Source: Ferrovibrio sp041906005
Lineage (GTDB): Bacteria > Pseudomonadota > Alphaproteobacteria > Ferrovibrionales > Ferrovibrionaceae
DNA: 64,000 bases
Reading direction: 5' to 3'
Assembly: GCF_041906005.1 (NCBI RefSeq)
Contig: NZ_JAYRJY010000001.1
Span: 1,364,001-1,428,000 of the forward strand
The position numbers and the translations under genes are program-made. The notes beneath the pieces are model-generated. The model did no database searches. It was given only the letters and a program-made list of their open reading frames with translations, and had not been told where the DNA came from. Shown in pieces: positions 44,607 through 53,347 of the stretch; within the stretch, counting starts at the first letter, position 1, and the number at the start of each line of letters is the position of its first letter.

Positions 44607-45497
44607 TCATTCCTTCATGATTAACCGGTATGCGCGGCCTGGCTCCGGAATGCCATTTTCGATCCTTAAGGGTGAATCGCTCCACGCCGCAACGAAGAAA
44701 CCGTTATTTTCCGCGCATTTTCGTATGTAGTCGTCTGACTGGCGGAAGCGGCCGGTAGGCATGAGTTGAACCGGTCCGCCGGTATCATCTCCAAGTTCAA
44801 TAGTGCATAGCAGTTCGCCAGCCGCCTCAAGAACACGCCGGCAGAGCGCAAAAGTCTTCTCCAGGTGTCCTATATATATAAATACATCTGTTGATAGTAA
44901 AATATTGTAGCGATTAGGCGTTTGCTCTAGAAAAGCGTGGATTTCTCCTTTGTATAGCCTGTCGTAGCCACGCCGGACGGCGTGGGACAACATTCGCGGC
45001 GCAAGATCAATACCATCAAGTGTTGCGGCATATTGGCGAAACAGTTTGGCGTTCAGTCCCGTCCCGCAGCCGAGATCAAGGATGCGACGCGTTGGCTCAC
45101 GGGGCCAAACCGATTCGATAAGGCCATAAATCATTTCAGGAGCACAATATTTCAGGCCCGCCAATCGGGCGTCAAAATCATCCGCGTGACCATCAAAAAC
45201 CCACAGGACATAATCGTCCGGGGCACGTTCCGGCGCCGCTCCGCCCTCAAGCATCGCCACCATGTGCTTGATGGCCCCGGAATCAGGCAAAATGGCCGAG
45301 GCCCGACGGAAAGCCGCCAAAGCCGCTGCCGTATCCTTGCATTCAAGATGGCATTGGCCGATCCCAAGCCAGACGGATGCATTATCGCCCTGCTGCAGCA
45401 TTTGCCGATAAATACCGATTGCCTCCTCAAACCGGCCACTGGTCTGAGCCTGCCAAGCTGCAGCAAAAAGATGATCAAGACTGGAAGAATTAGTCAT
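44607..45497 (-). CDS. TPR-containing class I SAM methyltransferase
   Basis: 296 residues. Residues 10-100 contain two TPR-like repeats (F-E-E-A-I-G-I-Y-R-Q-M-L-Q, then A-A-L-A-A-F-R-R-A). The SAM motif I-L-D-L-G-C-G-T-G-L-N-A follows, with acidic I-D-L-A-P-R-M-L-S. The fold resembles small-molecule methyltransferases such as trans-aconitate or ubiquinone-type enzymes, not PRMTs. The DNA is clearly more AT-rich than its neighbours (for example around 44870-44910), and the upstream ribosome site is weak. The substrate is unknown. Confidence 0.75.
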   Translation of the reverse strand: MTNSSSLDHLFAAAWQAQTSGRFEEAIGIYRQMLQQGDNASVWLGIGQCHLECKDTAAALAAFRRASAILPDSGAIKHMVAMLEGGAAPERAPDDYVLWVFDGHADDFDARLAGLKYCAPEMIYGLIESVWPREPTRRILDLGCGTGLNAKLFRQYAATLDGIDLAPRMLSHAVRRGYDRLYKGEIHAFLEQTPNRYNILLSTDVFIYIGHLEKTFALCRRVLEAAGELLCTIELGDDTGGPVQLMPTGRFRQSDDYIRKCAENNGFFVAAWSDSPLRIENGIPEPGRAYRLIMKE

Positions 45498-45645
45498 TTT
45501 TTATATGCACTTACCTAGCGCCTTGGTCTGCAACACCGATGATGCCTGAGACCGATTCTTCCGTCTGCCAGGAATTGGCGGCATCTTCCGAAGTGTGATA
45601 CTTACACCAACTGCTTTGCGGTTTCTAAATCAGAGGATGGTCGTA

Positions 45646-46248
45646 ATGCCCGCCCTTCGTCATTTTTTTCACATGCGGAATCCTGGAGAGGGCTCCGTCA
45701 CTAAGCCGGGCATACGCAACCTGCTGGTATTTGCCATGCTGCTGGCCGTCTTATCGGCCTGCACGTCCCCCGGGGATGGGACACAGACGTATTATCCTGA
45801 AAAGGATTCCATGGGAAATTATAACCCGGCACCAACGGGCGACCGGCAGAGTGTGTTTGGTGGAGGCGGCCTTAATATCCTCGGCGGCGACAAGAAAAAG
45901 GAAGACCCCGGCTCCGGTTCCGGCATCGGCGTAAACAGCTATCTGTGGCGCGCCAGCCTGGATACCGTATCGTTCATGCCGCTCACCTCGGCCGATCCTT
46001 TCGGCGGCGTGATCATCACCGACTGGTATGTACCGCCGCAGACCCCTGGCGAACGGTTCAAGGTGACCGTCTATATCCTCGACCGGGCACTCAGGGCCGA
46101 CGGCCTCCGGGTCGGGGTGTTCCGCCAGGTGCGCCAGGGCGATTCCTGGGTGGATCAGCCCGCCGCCGCAAACACGGCCACCACCATGGAAAACGCCATA
46201 CTCCAGCGTGCGCGTGAATTCCGCATGGAGGCCGAGGCCCGGCGCTAA
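45646..46248 (+). CDS. DUF3576 lipoprotein
   Basis: 200 residues from the ATG at 45646, with GAGG 9 nt upstream. A GTG at 45595 and an ATG at 45637 are alternatives. After a basic N-terminus comes a membrane segment ending in lipobox L-S-A-C, so it is a lipoprotein. The mature domain contains V-N-S-Y-L-W-R-A-S-L-D-T-V-S-F-M-P-L and G-G-V-I-I-T-D-W-Y, the DUF3576 signature. The function of this family is not established. Its placement just upstream of leuS and lptE is common in alphaproteobacteria and suggests an envelope role. Confidence 0.85.
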   Translation: MPALRHFFHMRNPGEGSVTKPGIRNLLVFAMLLAVLSACTSPGDGTQTYYPEKDSMGNYNPAPTGDRQSVFGGGGLNILGGDKKKEDPGSGSGIGVNSYLWRASLDTVSFMPLTSADPFGGVIITDWYVPPQTPGERFKVTVYILDRALRADGLRVGVFRQVRQGDSWVDQPAAANTATTMENAILQRAREFRMEAEARR

Positions 46249-46425
46249 AGAAGCCGGCGCGGAGGCAATCCGGCCCTGAACCCGTGCGTCGGTGTCGGCT
46301 CCACCTTAGCTGCAGCCCTGCGCGGCGCACTTCGAATACGGCTTTCCGCGCCGCCCTTTCGCCGCTAAAACAGCCCTTCTCCGGCCGTTTCCGGCTGGAC
46401 GTCAGTAGTCTCAATTGGATGCAGC

Positions 46426-48993
46426 ATGTCCCGCTATAACGCGAAGGCGGTCGAAACCAAGTGGCAGTCTGTCTGGACCGAGCGCCAGGCTTTTCGGGCC
46501 AAAGCCGATCCGTCCCGGCCGAAATATTATGTGCTCGAGATGTTTCCCTATCCCTCGGGCCGCATCCATATGGGCCATGTGCGCAACTACACGCTGGGCG
46601 ACGTCGTGGCGCGCTACAAGCGGGCCCGCGGCTTCAACGTGCTGCATCCCATGGGCTGGGACGCCTTCGGCCTGCCGGCGGAAAATGCCGCCCAGGAAAA
46701 GAAGGTGCATCCCGCCGCCTGGACCTATGACAACATCGCCAACATGCGCGCCGAACTGCAGCGCATGGGCCTGTCGCTGGACTGGAGCCGTGAGCTCGCG
46801 ACCTGCCATCCCGGCTATTACCGGCACCAGCAGAAGCTGTTCCTCGATTTCCTGAAAGCCGGCCTGATCTACCGCCGCGAAAGCTTCGTCAACTGGGATC
46901 CGGTCGACCAGACCGTGCTGGCCAACGAGCAGGTGATCGACGGCCGCGGCTGGCGTTCGGGTGCTGTGGTCGAACGCCGCAAGCTGTCGCAATGGTTCCT
47001 CAAGATCACCGCCTATGCCGACGATCTGCTGCAGGCCTTAAGCGGCCTGGACCGCTGGCCCGAGCGCGTGCGGCTGATGCAGCAGAACTGGATCGGCAAG
47101 TCGGAAGGCGCCCGCTTCTCCTTCGCCCTGAAAAACCGGGCCGATAAAATCGAAGTCTATTCCACCCGGCCCGATACCCTGTTCGGTGCCAGCTTCGTCG
47201 CCATTTCCGCCGATCATCCGCTGGCCACGGAGGCCGCGAAAAGCGACCCGAAACTGGCCGCCTTCATCGAGGAATGCCGCCAGACCGGCACGGCGGAGGC
47301 CGAACTGGAAAAGGCCGAGAAGAAGGGCTACCGCATTCCGCTGGATGCCATTCATCCTTTCGACGCGGCCTGGACCTTGCCGGTTTACGTGGCGAATTTC
47401 GTGCTGATGGAATACGGCACCGGCGCCATCTTCGGCTGCCCCGGCCACGACCAGCGCGACCTGGATTTCGCCCGCAAATACGATCTGCCGGTGAAGGCCG
47501 TGGTGGCTCCGAAAGGCCAGTCCACCCTGGAAATCGGCAGCGAAGCCTTCACCGATACCGATGGCACGGTGGCGATCAATTCCGGTTTCCTCAACGGCCT
47601 GGATGTCGCGGCCGCCAAACGCGCCGCGATTGCCAAACTGGAAGAACTGAAAGCTGGCGAAGGCACCGTTACCTTCCGCCTGCGCGACTGGGGTGTGTCG
47701 CGCCAGCGTTACTGGGGCTGCCCCATTCCGGTGATCCATTGTGATTCCTGCGGCATCGTGCCGGTGCCGGAAAAAGACCTGCCGGTGCAACTGCCCGACG
47801 ACGTCACCTTCGACCGGCCCGGCAACCCGCTGGATCACCATCCGACCTGGAAGCACGTGAACTGCCCGTCCTGCGGCAAGGCCGCGCGGCGCGAGACCGA
47901 CACCTGCGACACCTTCGTCGACAGTTCGTGGTATTTCGCCCGCTTCTGCAGTCCGCGCAGCGACGAACCGATGGTGAAGGCGGAAGTCGATTACTGGCTG
48001 CCGGTCGACCAGTATATCGGTGGCATCGAACATGCCATCCTGCATCTGCTCTATTCGCGCTTTTTCACCCGCGCCCTGCGCGATACCGGCCACGTCTCGC
48101 TGCCGAGCGGCGAGCCGTTTGCCGGCCTGTTCACCCAGGGCATGGTCTGCCACGAGACCTACAAGGACGCTTCCGGCGCCTGGCTCATGCCGACCGAGGT
48201 GAAGAAGGATGGCGGCGCGGTGGTGCATATCCGCACCAACGAACCCGTCAGCGTCGGCCGCACCGAGAAGATGTCGAAGTCGAAGAAGAACGTCATCGAC
48301 CCGGGCTTGATCATCGACACCTATGGCGCCGACACCGCGCGCTGGTTCATGCTGTCCGATTCCCCGCCGGAACGCGATCTGGAATGGAGCGAGTCTGGCG
48401 TCGAGGGCGCCTGGCGTTTCACCCAGCGCCTGTGGCGTCTGGTTTCCGAAGCCAAGGGCCCGATTGCGGCCAAGACCGCCGCCATGCCTGCGGAATTCAA
48501 TGGTGCCGCGCTGGACCTGCGCCGCGCCCTGCACAAGACGGTCGCCGCGATGACCGGCGATCTGGAACAGTTTCATTTCAACAAGGCCGTGGCGCGGGTA
48601 CATGAATTCGCCAACCTGCTGGAAGCCACCAAGGGCGATGATGTCGCCACCGCCTGGGCCCGGCGCGAAGCGCTGGAAACCCTGGCCAAGCTGATCGGCC
48701 CGATGGTGCCGCATCTGGCTGAGGAAATCTGGCAAGCGCTCGGCAACGAAGGCTTGCTGCTGGAACAGTCCTGGCCTGTTGCCGATGCCGATCTGGTGCG
48801 CGACAACACGGTGACCGTGGCGGTGCAGGTGGCCGGCAAGCTGCGCGCCACCATCGAGGTCGAGCGCGACATGGACAAGACGGCCCTGGAAAAACTGGCC
48901 CTGGCCAACGACAATGTGCAACGCGCCATCGATGGCAAGCCCGTGCGCAAGGTGGTGATCGTGCCAAATCGGATCGTCAATGTCGTGGTCTAG
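46426..48993 (+). CDS. leuS: Leucyl-tRNA synthetase
   Basis: An 855-residue class Ia synthetase. The HIGH-type motif reads H-M-G-H in Y-P-S-G-R-I-H-M-G-H-V-R-N-Y, and K-M-S-K-S-K-K-N is the second signature. An editing domain with T-R-P-D-T-L-F-G and zinc-ribbon-like cysteines (C-D-S-C-G, C-P-S-C-G) are present. The length is typical. lptE overlaps its last 14 nt. Nothing recognisable lies in the 177-nt gap upstream. Confidence 0.97.
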   Translation: MSRYNAKAVETKWQSVWTERQAFRAKADPSRPKYYVLEMFPYPSGRIHMGHVRNYTLGDVVARYKRARGFNVLHPMGWDAFGLPAENAAQEKKVHPAAWTYDNIANMRAELQRMGLSLDWSRELATCHPGYYRHQQKLFLDFLKAGLIYRRESFVNWDPVDQTVLANEQVIDGRGWRSGAVVERRKLSQWFLKITAYADDLLQALSGLDRWPERVRLMQQNWIGKSEGARFSFALKNRADKIEVYSTRPDTLFGASFVAISADHPLATEAAKSDPKLAAFIEECRQTGTAEAELEKAEKKGYRIPLDAIHPFDAAWTLPVYVANFVLMEYGTGAIFGCPGHDQRDLDFARKYDLPVKAVVAPKGQSTLEIGSEAFTDTDGTVAINSGFLNGLDVAAAKRAAIAKLEELKAGEGTVTFRLRDWGVSRQRYWGCPIPVIHCDSCGIVPVPEKDLPVQLPDDVTFDRPGNPLDHHPTWKHVNCPSCGKAARRETDTCDTFVDSSWYFARFCSPRSDEPMVKAEVDYWLPVDQYIGGIEHAILHLLYSRFFTRALRDTGHVSLPSGEPFAGLFTQGMVCHETYKDASGAWLMPTEVKKDGGAVVHIRTNEPVSVGRTEKMSKSKKNVIDPGLIIDTYGADTARWFMLSDSPPERDLEWSESGVEGAWRFTQRLWRLVSEAKGPIAAKTAAMPAEFNGAALDLRRALHKTVAAMTGDLEQFHFNKAVARVHEFANLLEATKGDDVATAWARREALETLAKLIGPMVPHLAEEIWQALGNEGLLLEQSWPVADADLVRDNTVTVAVQVAGKLRATIEVERDMDKTALEKLALANDNVQRAIDGKPVRKVVIVPNRIVNVVV

Positions 48994-49513
48994 GCAATTC
49001 TGCCTCGTTTTGCTGCTGGCTGCCGGCCTTGCCGGCTGCGGCTTCAAGCCGCTATACCGGCAGGACGGGCCAGGCGCGACCGCGCCGCAATTTGCCCAGA
49101 TCAGCATCACCCAGCCGGAAGACCGCGTCAGCCAGCAGTTGCGCAATCACCTGCTCGACATGATCACGCCACAAGGCACCCCCGAACGGCCGGCCTATAT
49201 CCTGGATTACCGCATCACCGAAACGGTCGGCTCGGTTTTTGTCACCCGCAGTGACGAGATCACCCGCAACAATCTGCAGATCACGGTTGCCACCAATCTC
49301 CGCAATTACGAGACCGGCCGTCCGATAACCTCCTTCTCGGTCACCAGTCAGGCTTCCTACAATCTTACCGTTGCCGATTATTCCAACCTGATCAGCGAGA
49401 AGAATGCCCGCGAACGCGCCTTGCGCGATGCCGCCGAGCAGATCCGCATTCGCCTGGCCAATTATTTCGGGCGCGGCCAGTTTACGACGCCGGCGACGCC
49501 GCGCGTGCCATGA
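48980..49513 (+). CDS. lptE: LptE, LPS-assembly lipoprotein
   Basis: A 177-residue lipoprotein with an N-terminal signal and lipobox L-A-G-C-G-F-K-P-L-Y, exactly the motif of LptE. LptE plugs the LptD barrel and is needed for LPS insertion in the outer membrane. Length and gene order leuS-lptE-holA match other Proteobacteria. It overlaps leuS by 14 nt and holA by 4 nt. Confidence 0.93.
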   Translation: MSWSRQFCLVLLLAAGLAGCGFKPLYRQDGPGATAPQFAQISITQPEDRVSQQLRNHLLDMITPQGTPERPAYILDYRITETVGSVFVTRSDEITRNNLQITVATNLRNYETGRPITSFSVTSQASYNLTVADYSNLISEKNARERALRDAAEQIRIRLANYFGRGQFTTPATPRVP

Positions 49514-50526
49514 AACTGGCCACGCGCGAGGTTGAGGGCTTCGTCCGGCGCCCGCGCCCCGAAATCCGCGCCGTGCTGCTGTTTGGCAGCGACGCCGGCA
49601 TGATCCGCGAACGCGCCAAGGCCATTGCCCAAAGCGTCGTGAAGGATCTGAGCGACCCCTTTTTGGTCACCACCCTGACCGGCGCGCAGCTGCAGGAAGA
49701 CCCTGCACGCCTGGCCGATGAAGCGGCCGCCATCGCACTGACCGGCGGCCGCCGTGTCGTGATGGTCTCAGGCGCCGGCGATCGCAACGCCAAGCTGTTC
49801 GAATCCTTCTTGGACTCCATGGTCGGCGACACGCTGGTCGTGGTCGAGGCCGGCGAACTGGCGGCGCGCTCGTCGCTGCGCAGCGCCTTCGAGGAATCCG
49901 ACCTGGCCGTCGCCATCGGCTGTTATGCCGACGACCAGCGCGCCCTGCAGGGCCTGATTGAGGAGATGGCGCGCGAAGCCGGCAAGAAGATCGCACCCGA
50001 GGCGATGGGCTACCTGCTCGACAACCTCGGCACCGATCGCATGGTGACGCGCGGCGAAATCGCCAAGCTGCTGCTCTACAAGGGCGAGGACGCCACGCCG
50101 ATTGGCCTGGAAGACTGCGAGGCGGTGATCGGCGACAGCTCGTCGCTATTCCTGGACGATGTCGCCTTCGCCGCCTTTGGCGGCGACTTCAATGGCCTGA
50201 CCGATGCGCTGACCCGTTGTGAAAGCGCAGGCGAATCGCCGGTGGCGATCCTGCGCGTGGCCCAGAAGCATGGCCAGAAACTGCATCTTGCCGCCGGCCA
50301 GCGCGAAACCGGTACCCGCTTGGACCCGCAGCGCTTAGGGGTGCATTGGACGCGGCGCGACGGTTTCGAGCGGCAGAGCAAGATGTGGTCCAGCGACCGG
50401 TTGATGCGCGCGCTGGAAATCCTCACCGATGCCGAACTGACAGCGAAAAGCACCGGCATGCCGGCCGCCAGCGCTTGTGGCGATGCCCTGCTGCGAATCG
50501 CCAGAGCCGCACGCGTCGCGCGATAA
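49510..50526 (+). CDS. holA: HolA, DNA polymerase III delta subunit
   Basis: A 338-residue clamp-loader subunit. The N-terminal domain has R-A-V-L-L-F-G-S-D-A-G-M-I-R-E-R and the loop V-V-V-E-A-G-E-L. The C-terminal collar is helical. HolA opens the beta clamp. Its ATG overlaps the lptE stop. The last codons fall inside a direct repeat that continues past the stop (see 50513-50576). Confidence 0.92.
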   Translation: MKLATREVEGFVRRPRPEIRAVLLFGSDAGMIRERAKAIAQSVVKDLSDPFLVTTLTGAQLQEDPARLADEAAAIALTGGRRVVMVSGAGDRNAKLFESFLDSMVGDTLVVVEAGELAARSSLRSAFEESDLAVAIGCYADDQRALQGLIEEMAREAGKKIAPEAMGYLLDNLGTDRMVTRGEIAKLLLYKGEDATPIGLEDCEAVIGDSSSLFLDDVAFAAFGGDFNGLTDALTRCESAGESPVAILRVAQKHGQKLHLAAGQRETGTRLDPQRLGVHWTRRDGFERQSKMWSSDRLMRALEILTDAELTAKSTGMPAASACGDALLRIARAARVAR

Positions 50527-50576
50527 GACTGGCCCGCGCGTCGCGCGATAAGATTGGCCCGCGCGCGTCGCGCGAT
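50513..50576. repeat. Short direct repeats across the holA stop
   Basis: The unit GCGTCGCGCGATAAGACTGG recurs at 50513, 50538 (one substitution) and, cut short as GCGTCGCGCGAT, at 50565. The periods are 25 and 27 nt. The first copy contains the holA stop codon, so the array spans the gene end and abuts the converging WD40 gene. Confidence 0.8.
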
Positions 50577-50578
50577 GA

Positions 50579-51634
50579 CTATTTGCCGAAATCGAGGATC
50601 GCCGCAGCCCCGTCCTCGGCACCGGCCATCAGGTAACGGCCATCGGACGTCCAACCCAGGGCGGTGACCGGGGCATCGCCCAGACGTTCAAGGTCGATGC
50701 TGGAACCGTCGGAAATCCGGCCGAGTTTGAGCTGGCCGTTATCATGGCCCGAGGCCACCAGGCCGTGACGCGGATGAAAGGCCACGACCGTGACAGGCGC
50801 GCCGCGGCTCAGTTCCACCGGCGCCGAGCCCATCGGCCCCTTGCCCTTGCAGTCCCACACCACCACCACCTCGGCGCCGCTGGTCGCCAGCCAGCGGCCA
50901 TCGCGCGACCAGCTGAAGCTTTTCGGCTTGGCCGGATAGCCGCTCATGCGCATGTCGGCGGAATCGGCCAGCCGCCAGCCATGCAATTCATTTTCCTGCG
51001 TCGCCGTCATGATGAATTTGCCATCCGGCGACCAGGTCACCGCCACATGCGAACCTTTCCAGGCCAATCGTTTCGGCTGCTGTGCTTCTGCCTTCGCCCA
51101 CCACAGGCTGACGCCGCCGTAATGCGCCGCCACCAGTCGCTTGCCCTTCGGATTGAAGGCCAGGCCGCTGATCGTGCTGGGATGATCCTCAAAGGTAGCG
51201 ACCGGCTTGCCGGCAGCATCAAGCAGGCCAAGCTTTTTGCCGGCAGCGTAAGCGGTGGCGCCGCCATTGTCGGCCACGGCAACATGCTCGATCCATTTGC
51301 GCGGCACGTTGGCCAGTTCCTGGCCCTCGCCCGCCACCGTGGTCTGCATCAGCCGGCCATCGTCGCCGCCCGAAACAAAGCCCATGCCCCCCGGCGCCGC
51401 GGCCATGCAGAGCAGGGCCGCATCGGGATGCACGATCAGGCGGCGGGTACTGGCCGCTTCCGGTTCGTCGAAAGGACGCAGCGCGATCGAGCCATCGCCC
51501 AGCCCGAAGCCGGCCGTGCCGGCCGCCTCGGCGGCGGCCACCGAGATCACACCGGCCCTGAACTGCCAGAGATAGGCGCGGAAGCCGATCTGGGTTCCAG
51601 CCCCCGCCTGCCCGGCATCACGCACGGCAGGCAT
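50579..51634 (-). CDS. WD40-repeat protein
   Basis: About 351 residues from the ATG at 51634, which lies inside the end of the GTPase gene, so the pair is translationally coupled. At least six WD-like blades end in patterns such as S-G-L-A-F-N-P-K-G-K-R-L-V-A-A-H, V-T-W-S-P-D-G-K-F-I-M-T-A and A-L-G-W-T-S-D-G-R-Y-L-M-A-G, predicting a seven-bladed propeller. The start is upstream at 51712 in the longest frame, but that would overlap the GTPase gene by 95 nt. WD40 proteins linked to COG0523 GTPases are known in alphaproteobacteria. The partner is unknown. Confidence 0.8.
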   Translation of the reverse strand: MPAVRDAGQAGAGTQIGFRAYLWQFRAGVISVAAAEAAGTAGFGLGDGSIALRPFDEPEAASTRRLIVHPDAALLCMAAAPGGMGFVSGGDDGRLMQTTVAGEGQELANVPRKWIEHVAVADNGGATAYAAGKKLGLLDAAGKPVATFEDHPSTISGLAFNPKGKRLVAAHYGGVSLWWAKAEAQQPKRLAWKGSHVAVTWSPDGKFIMTATQENELHGWRLADSADMRMSGYPAKPKSFSWSRDGRWLATSGAEVVVVWDCKGKGPMGSAPVELSRGAPVTVVAFHPRHGLVASGHDNGQLKLGRISDGSSIDLERLGDAPVTALGWTSDGRYLMAGAEDGAAAILDFGK

Positions 51635-52709
51635 CGAAACCCTGCTGCAAGGCGGCGGCATCCAGTTCGCGGCCGATAAAAACCAGCTTGGACTGGCGCT
51701 TCTCATCGGCACGCCACGGCCGCTGGAAATCGCCGTCCTTGATCATGTGCACGGCCTGGAACACAAAGCGCTTGTCGCTGCCCTTCAGATCGAGAATGCC
51801 TTTGGCCCGCAGGATATCCTGCCCCTTGGTGGCCAGCAGCTCGCTGATCCACGCATCGAACTTGCGCGCATCCACCGGCGCATCCACCGTGAGCGACACG
51901 CTTTTCACCGAAACATCGTGCACGTGGTCGTGGCCGCAATGCTCGTCATGCACATGGCCCGGTTCGCCATGGGCCGGGTTGTGGTCATGATGATGGTGGT
52001 CGTGGCCATGATGATCATGACCGCAATGTTCGTCATGCACGTGACCTGGCTCGCCATGGGCCGGATTCTTCTTCAGGAATTCCGGTTCCAGATCGAGGAT
52101 GCGATCCAGGTCGAAGGCGCCACGGTCCAGCACCTTGTCCAGCGGTACGTCGCATTTGGTGGCATGGTGGATCTTGGCAAAGGCATTGATCGCCCGGATG
52201 CGGGCTTCCACCTCGGCCAGTTCGGCCGGCGTCACCAGGTCGGTCTTGTTCAGGATTATCACGTCGGCAAAGGCGATCTGCTCTTCCGCTTCACGGCTGT
52301 CCTTCAGGCGTGCCGGCAGGTGGCGGGCATCGACCACGGTGACGATGGAGTCGAGCTTGGCCCGGCGCGACACATCCTCGTCGACGAAAAAGGTCTGTGC
52401 CACGGGGCCGGGATCGGCCAGGCCGGTGGTTTCCACGATGATCGCGTCGAAGCGGTCCTTGCGTTTGAACAGGCCCTCGATGATGCGGATCAGGTCGCCG
52501 CGCACGGTGCAGCAGATGCAGCCGTTGTTCATCTCGAAGACTTCCTCGTCGGCATCCACGACCAGCTCGTTGTCGATGCCGACCTCGCCGAATTCGTTGA
52601 TGATCACGGCGTATTTCTTGCCGTGCGGCTCGGTGAGGATGCGGTTCAGCAAGGTGGTCTTGCCGGCGCCGAGATAGCCGGTCAGGACGGTGACAGGCGT
52701 TTGCGACAT
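51618..52709 (-). CDS. COG0523 (CobW/ZNG1-like) GTPase with duplicated His-rich insert
   Basis: A 363-residue G3E GTPase. Walker A is G-Y-L-G-A-G-K-T-T-L, the metal-binding C-I-C-C motif is at 64-67, and N-K-T-D gives guanine specificity. A His-rich insert at 215-262 contains two exact copies of NPAHGEPGHVHDEHCGHDH (215-233 and 244-262) around a His/Asp run. Members deliver cobalt or zinc to target enzymes. The two copies are identical in protein but not in DNA, so the duplication is not recent. The WD40 gene overlaps the 3' end. Confidence 0.9.
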   Translation of the reverse strand: MSQTPVTVLTGYLGAGKTTLLNRILTEPHGKKYAVIINEFGEVGIDNELVVDADEEVFEMNNGCICCTVRGDLIRIIEGLFKRKDRFDAIIVETTGLADPGPVAQTFFVDEDVSRRAKLDSIVTVVDARHLPARLKDSREAEEQIAFADVIILNKTDLVTPAELAEVEARIRAINAFAKIHHATKCDVPLDKVLDRGAFDLDRILDLEPEFLKKNPAHGEPGHVHDEHCGHDHHGHDHHHHDHNPAHGEPGHVHDEHCGHDHVHDVSVKSVSLTVDAPVDARKFDAWISELLATKGQDILRAKGILDLKGSDKRFVFQAVHMIKDGDFQRPWRADEKRQSKLVFIGRELDAAALQQGFDACRA

Positions 52710-52736
52710 GGGCTTACTCCGGGGTGATCGGCTGTG

Positions 52737-52759
52737 CTATGAGTTGGCCGTAACCATAG
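52737..52759. promoter_or_regulatory. Imperfect palindrome in the GTPase/ogt divergent region
   Basis: CTATG and GTT on one side face AAC and CATAG on the other with a single bulged A. It is located 28 nt upstream of the GTPase ATG. It does not match the Zur box at 2656-2678. The regulator is not identifiable. Confidence 0.3.
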
Positions 52760-52831
52760 TGGCCTGCCGGCCGGAGTCCAGTGCCGGACCCGGCCGCCAG
52801 AACACCGGAAAAGTTCTGCCGTTCCAAGCTG

Positions 52832-53347
52832 ATGTCCGACCGCACCACCACCTACTGGATCACCGTCCCGAGCCCGCTGGGCTCGCTGAGCGTGGCTGCC
52901 CGCGATGGCGCGATCGTCGAGCTGGATTGGGGTGGTCGCGGCGCGCGCGCCCTGGCGGTGGATCAGCCGCCCGAGATCGCCGGCCTGCTGGCGGAAGCCG
53001 CCCGGCAACTGGCCGCCTATTTCACCGACGGTCAGTTCCGCTTCGATCTGCCGCTGCGCCCCGCCGGCAGCGATTTCCAGCGCGCGGTGTGGGACTTCAT
53101 GCTGGCGATCCCGGCGGGCGAGAGCCGCACCTACGGCCAGGCCGCTGCGGCCACGGGGGCCGCCGCCCGCGCAGTGGGCGGCGCCTGCGGCGCCAATCCG
53201 ATCCCGGTGATCATTCCATGCCACCGCATCCTGGCCGCCGGCGGCGAGGCCGGCGGCTATTCCGGCAAAGGCGGACTGGATACCAAGCGCTGGCTGCTGC
53301 GGCATGAAGGCGCCTATGTGCCATCCGAACAGGTCAGCCTGTTCTGA
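52832..53347 (+). CDS. ogt: Methylated-DNA-protein-cysteine methyltransferase
   Basis: 171 residues from the ATG at 52832 (a longer frame begins at 52781). The active-site Cys130 is in I-I-P-C-H-R-I-L, with the G-x-A-A-R-A-V-G arginine finger region upstream. The enzyme transfers methyl groups from O6-methylguanine to itself in a suicide reaction. It lacks an Ada domain. It converges with the LysR gene, overlapping by 14 nt. Confidence 0.92.
   Translation: MSDRTTTYWITVPSPLGSLSVAARDGAIVELDWGGRGARALAVDQPPEIAGLLAEAARQLAAYFTDGQFRFDLPLRPAGSDFQRAVWDFMLAIPAGESRTYGQAAAATGAAARAVGGACGANPIPVIIPCHRILAAGGEAGGYSGKGGLDTKRWLLRHEGAYVPSEQVSLF

Noticed and set aside
52737..52759. A second Zur box, ahead of the COG0523 GTPase
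   Set aside because: The dyad is imperfect and shares no core with TGTTATA/TATAACA.
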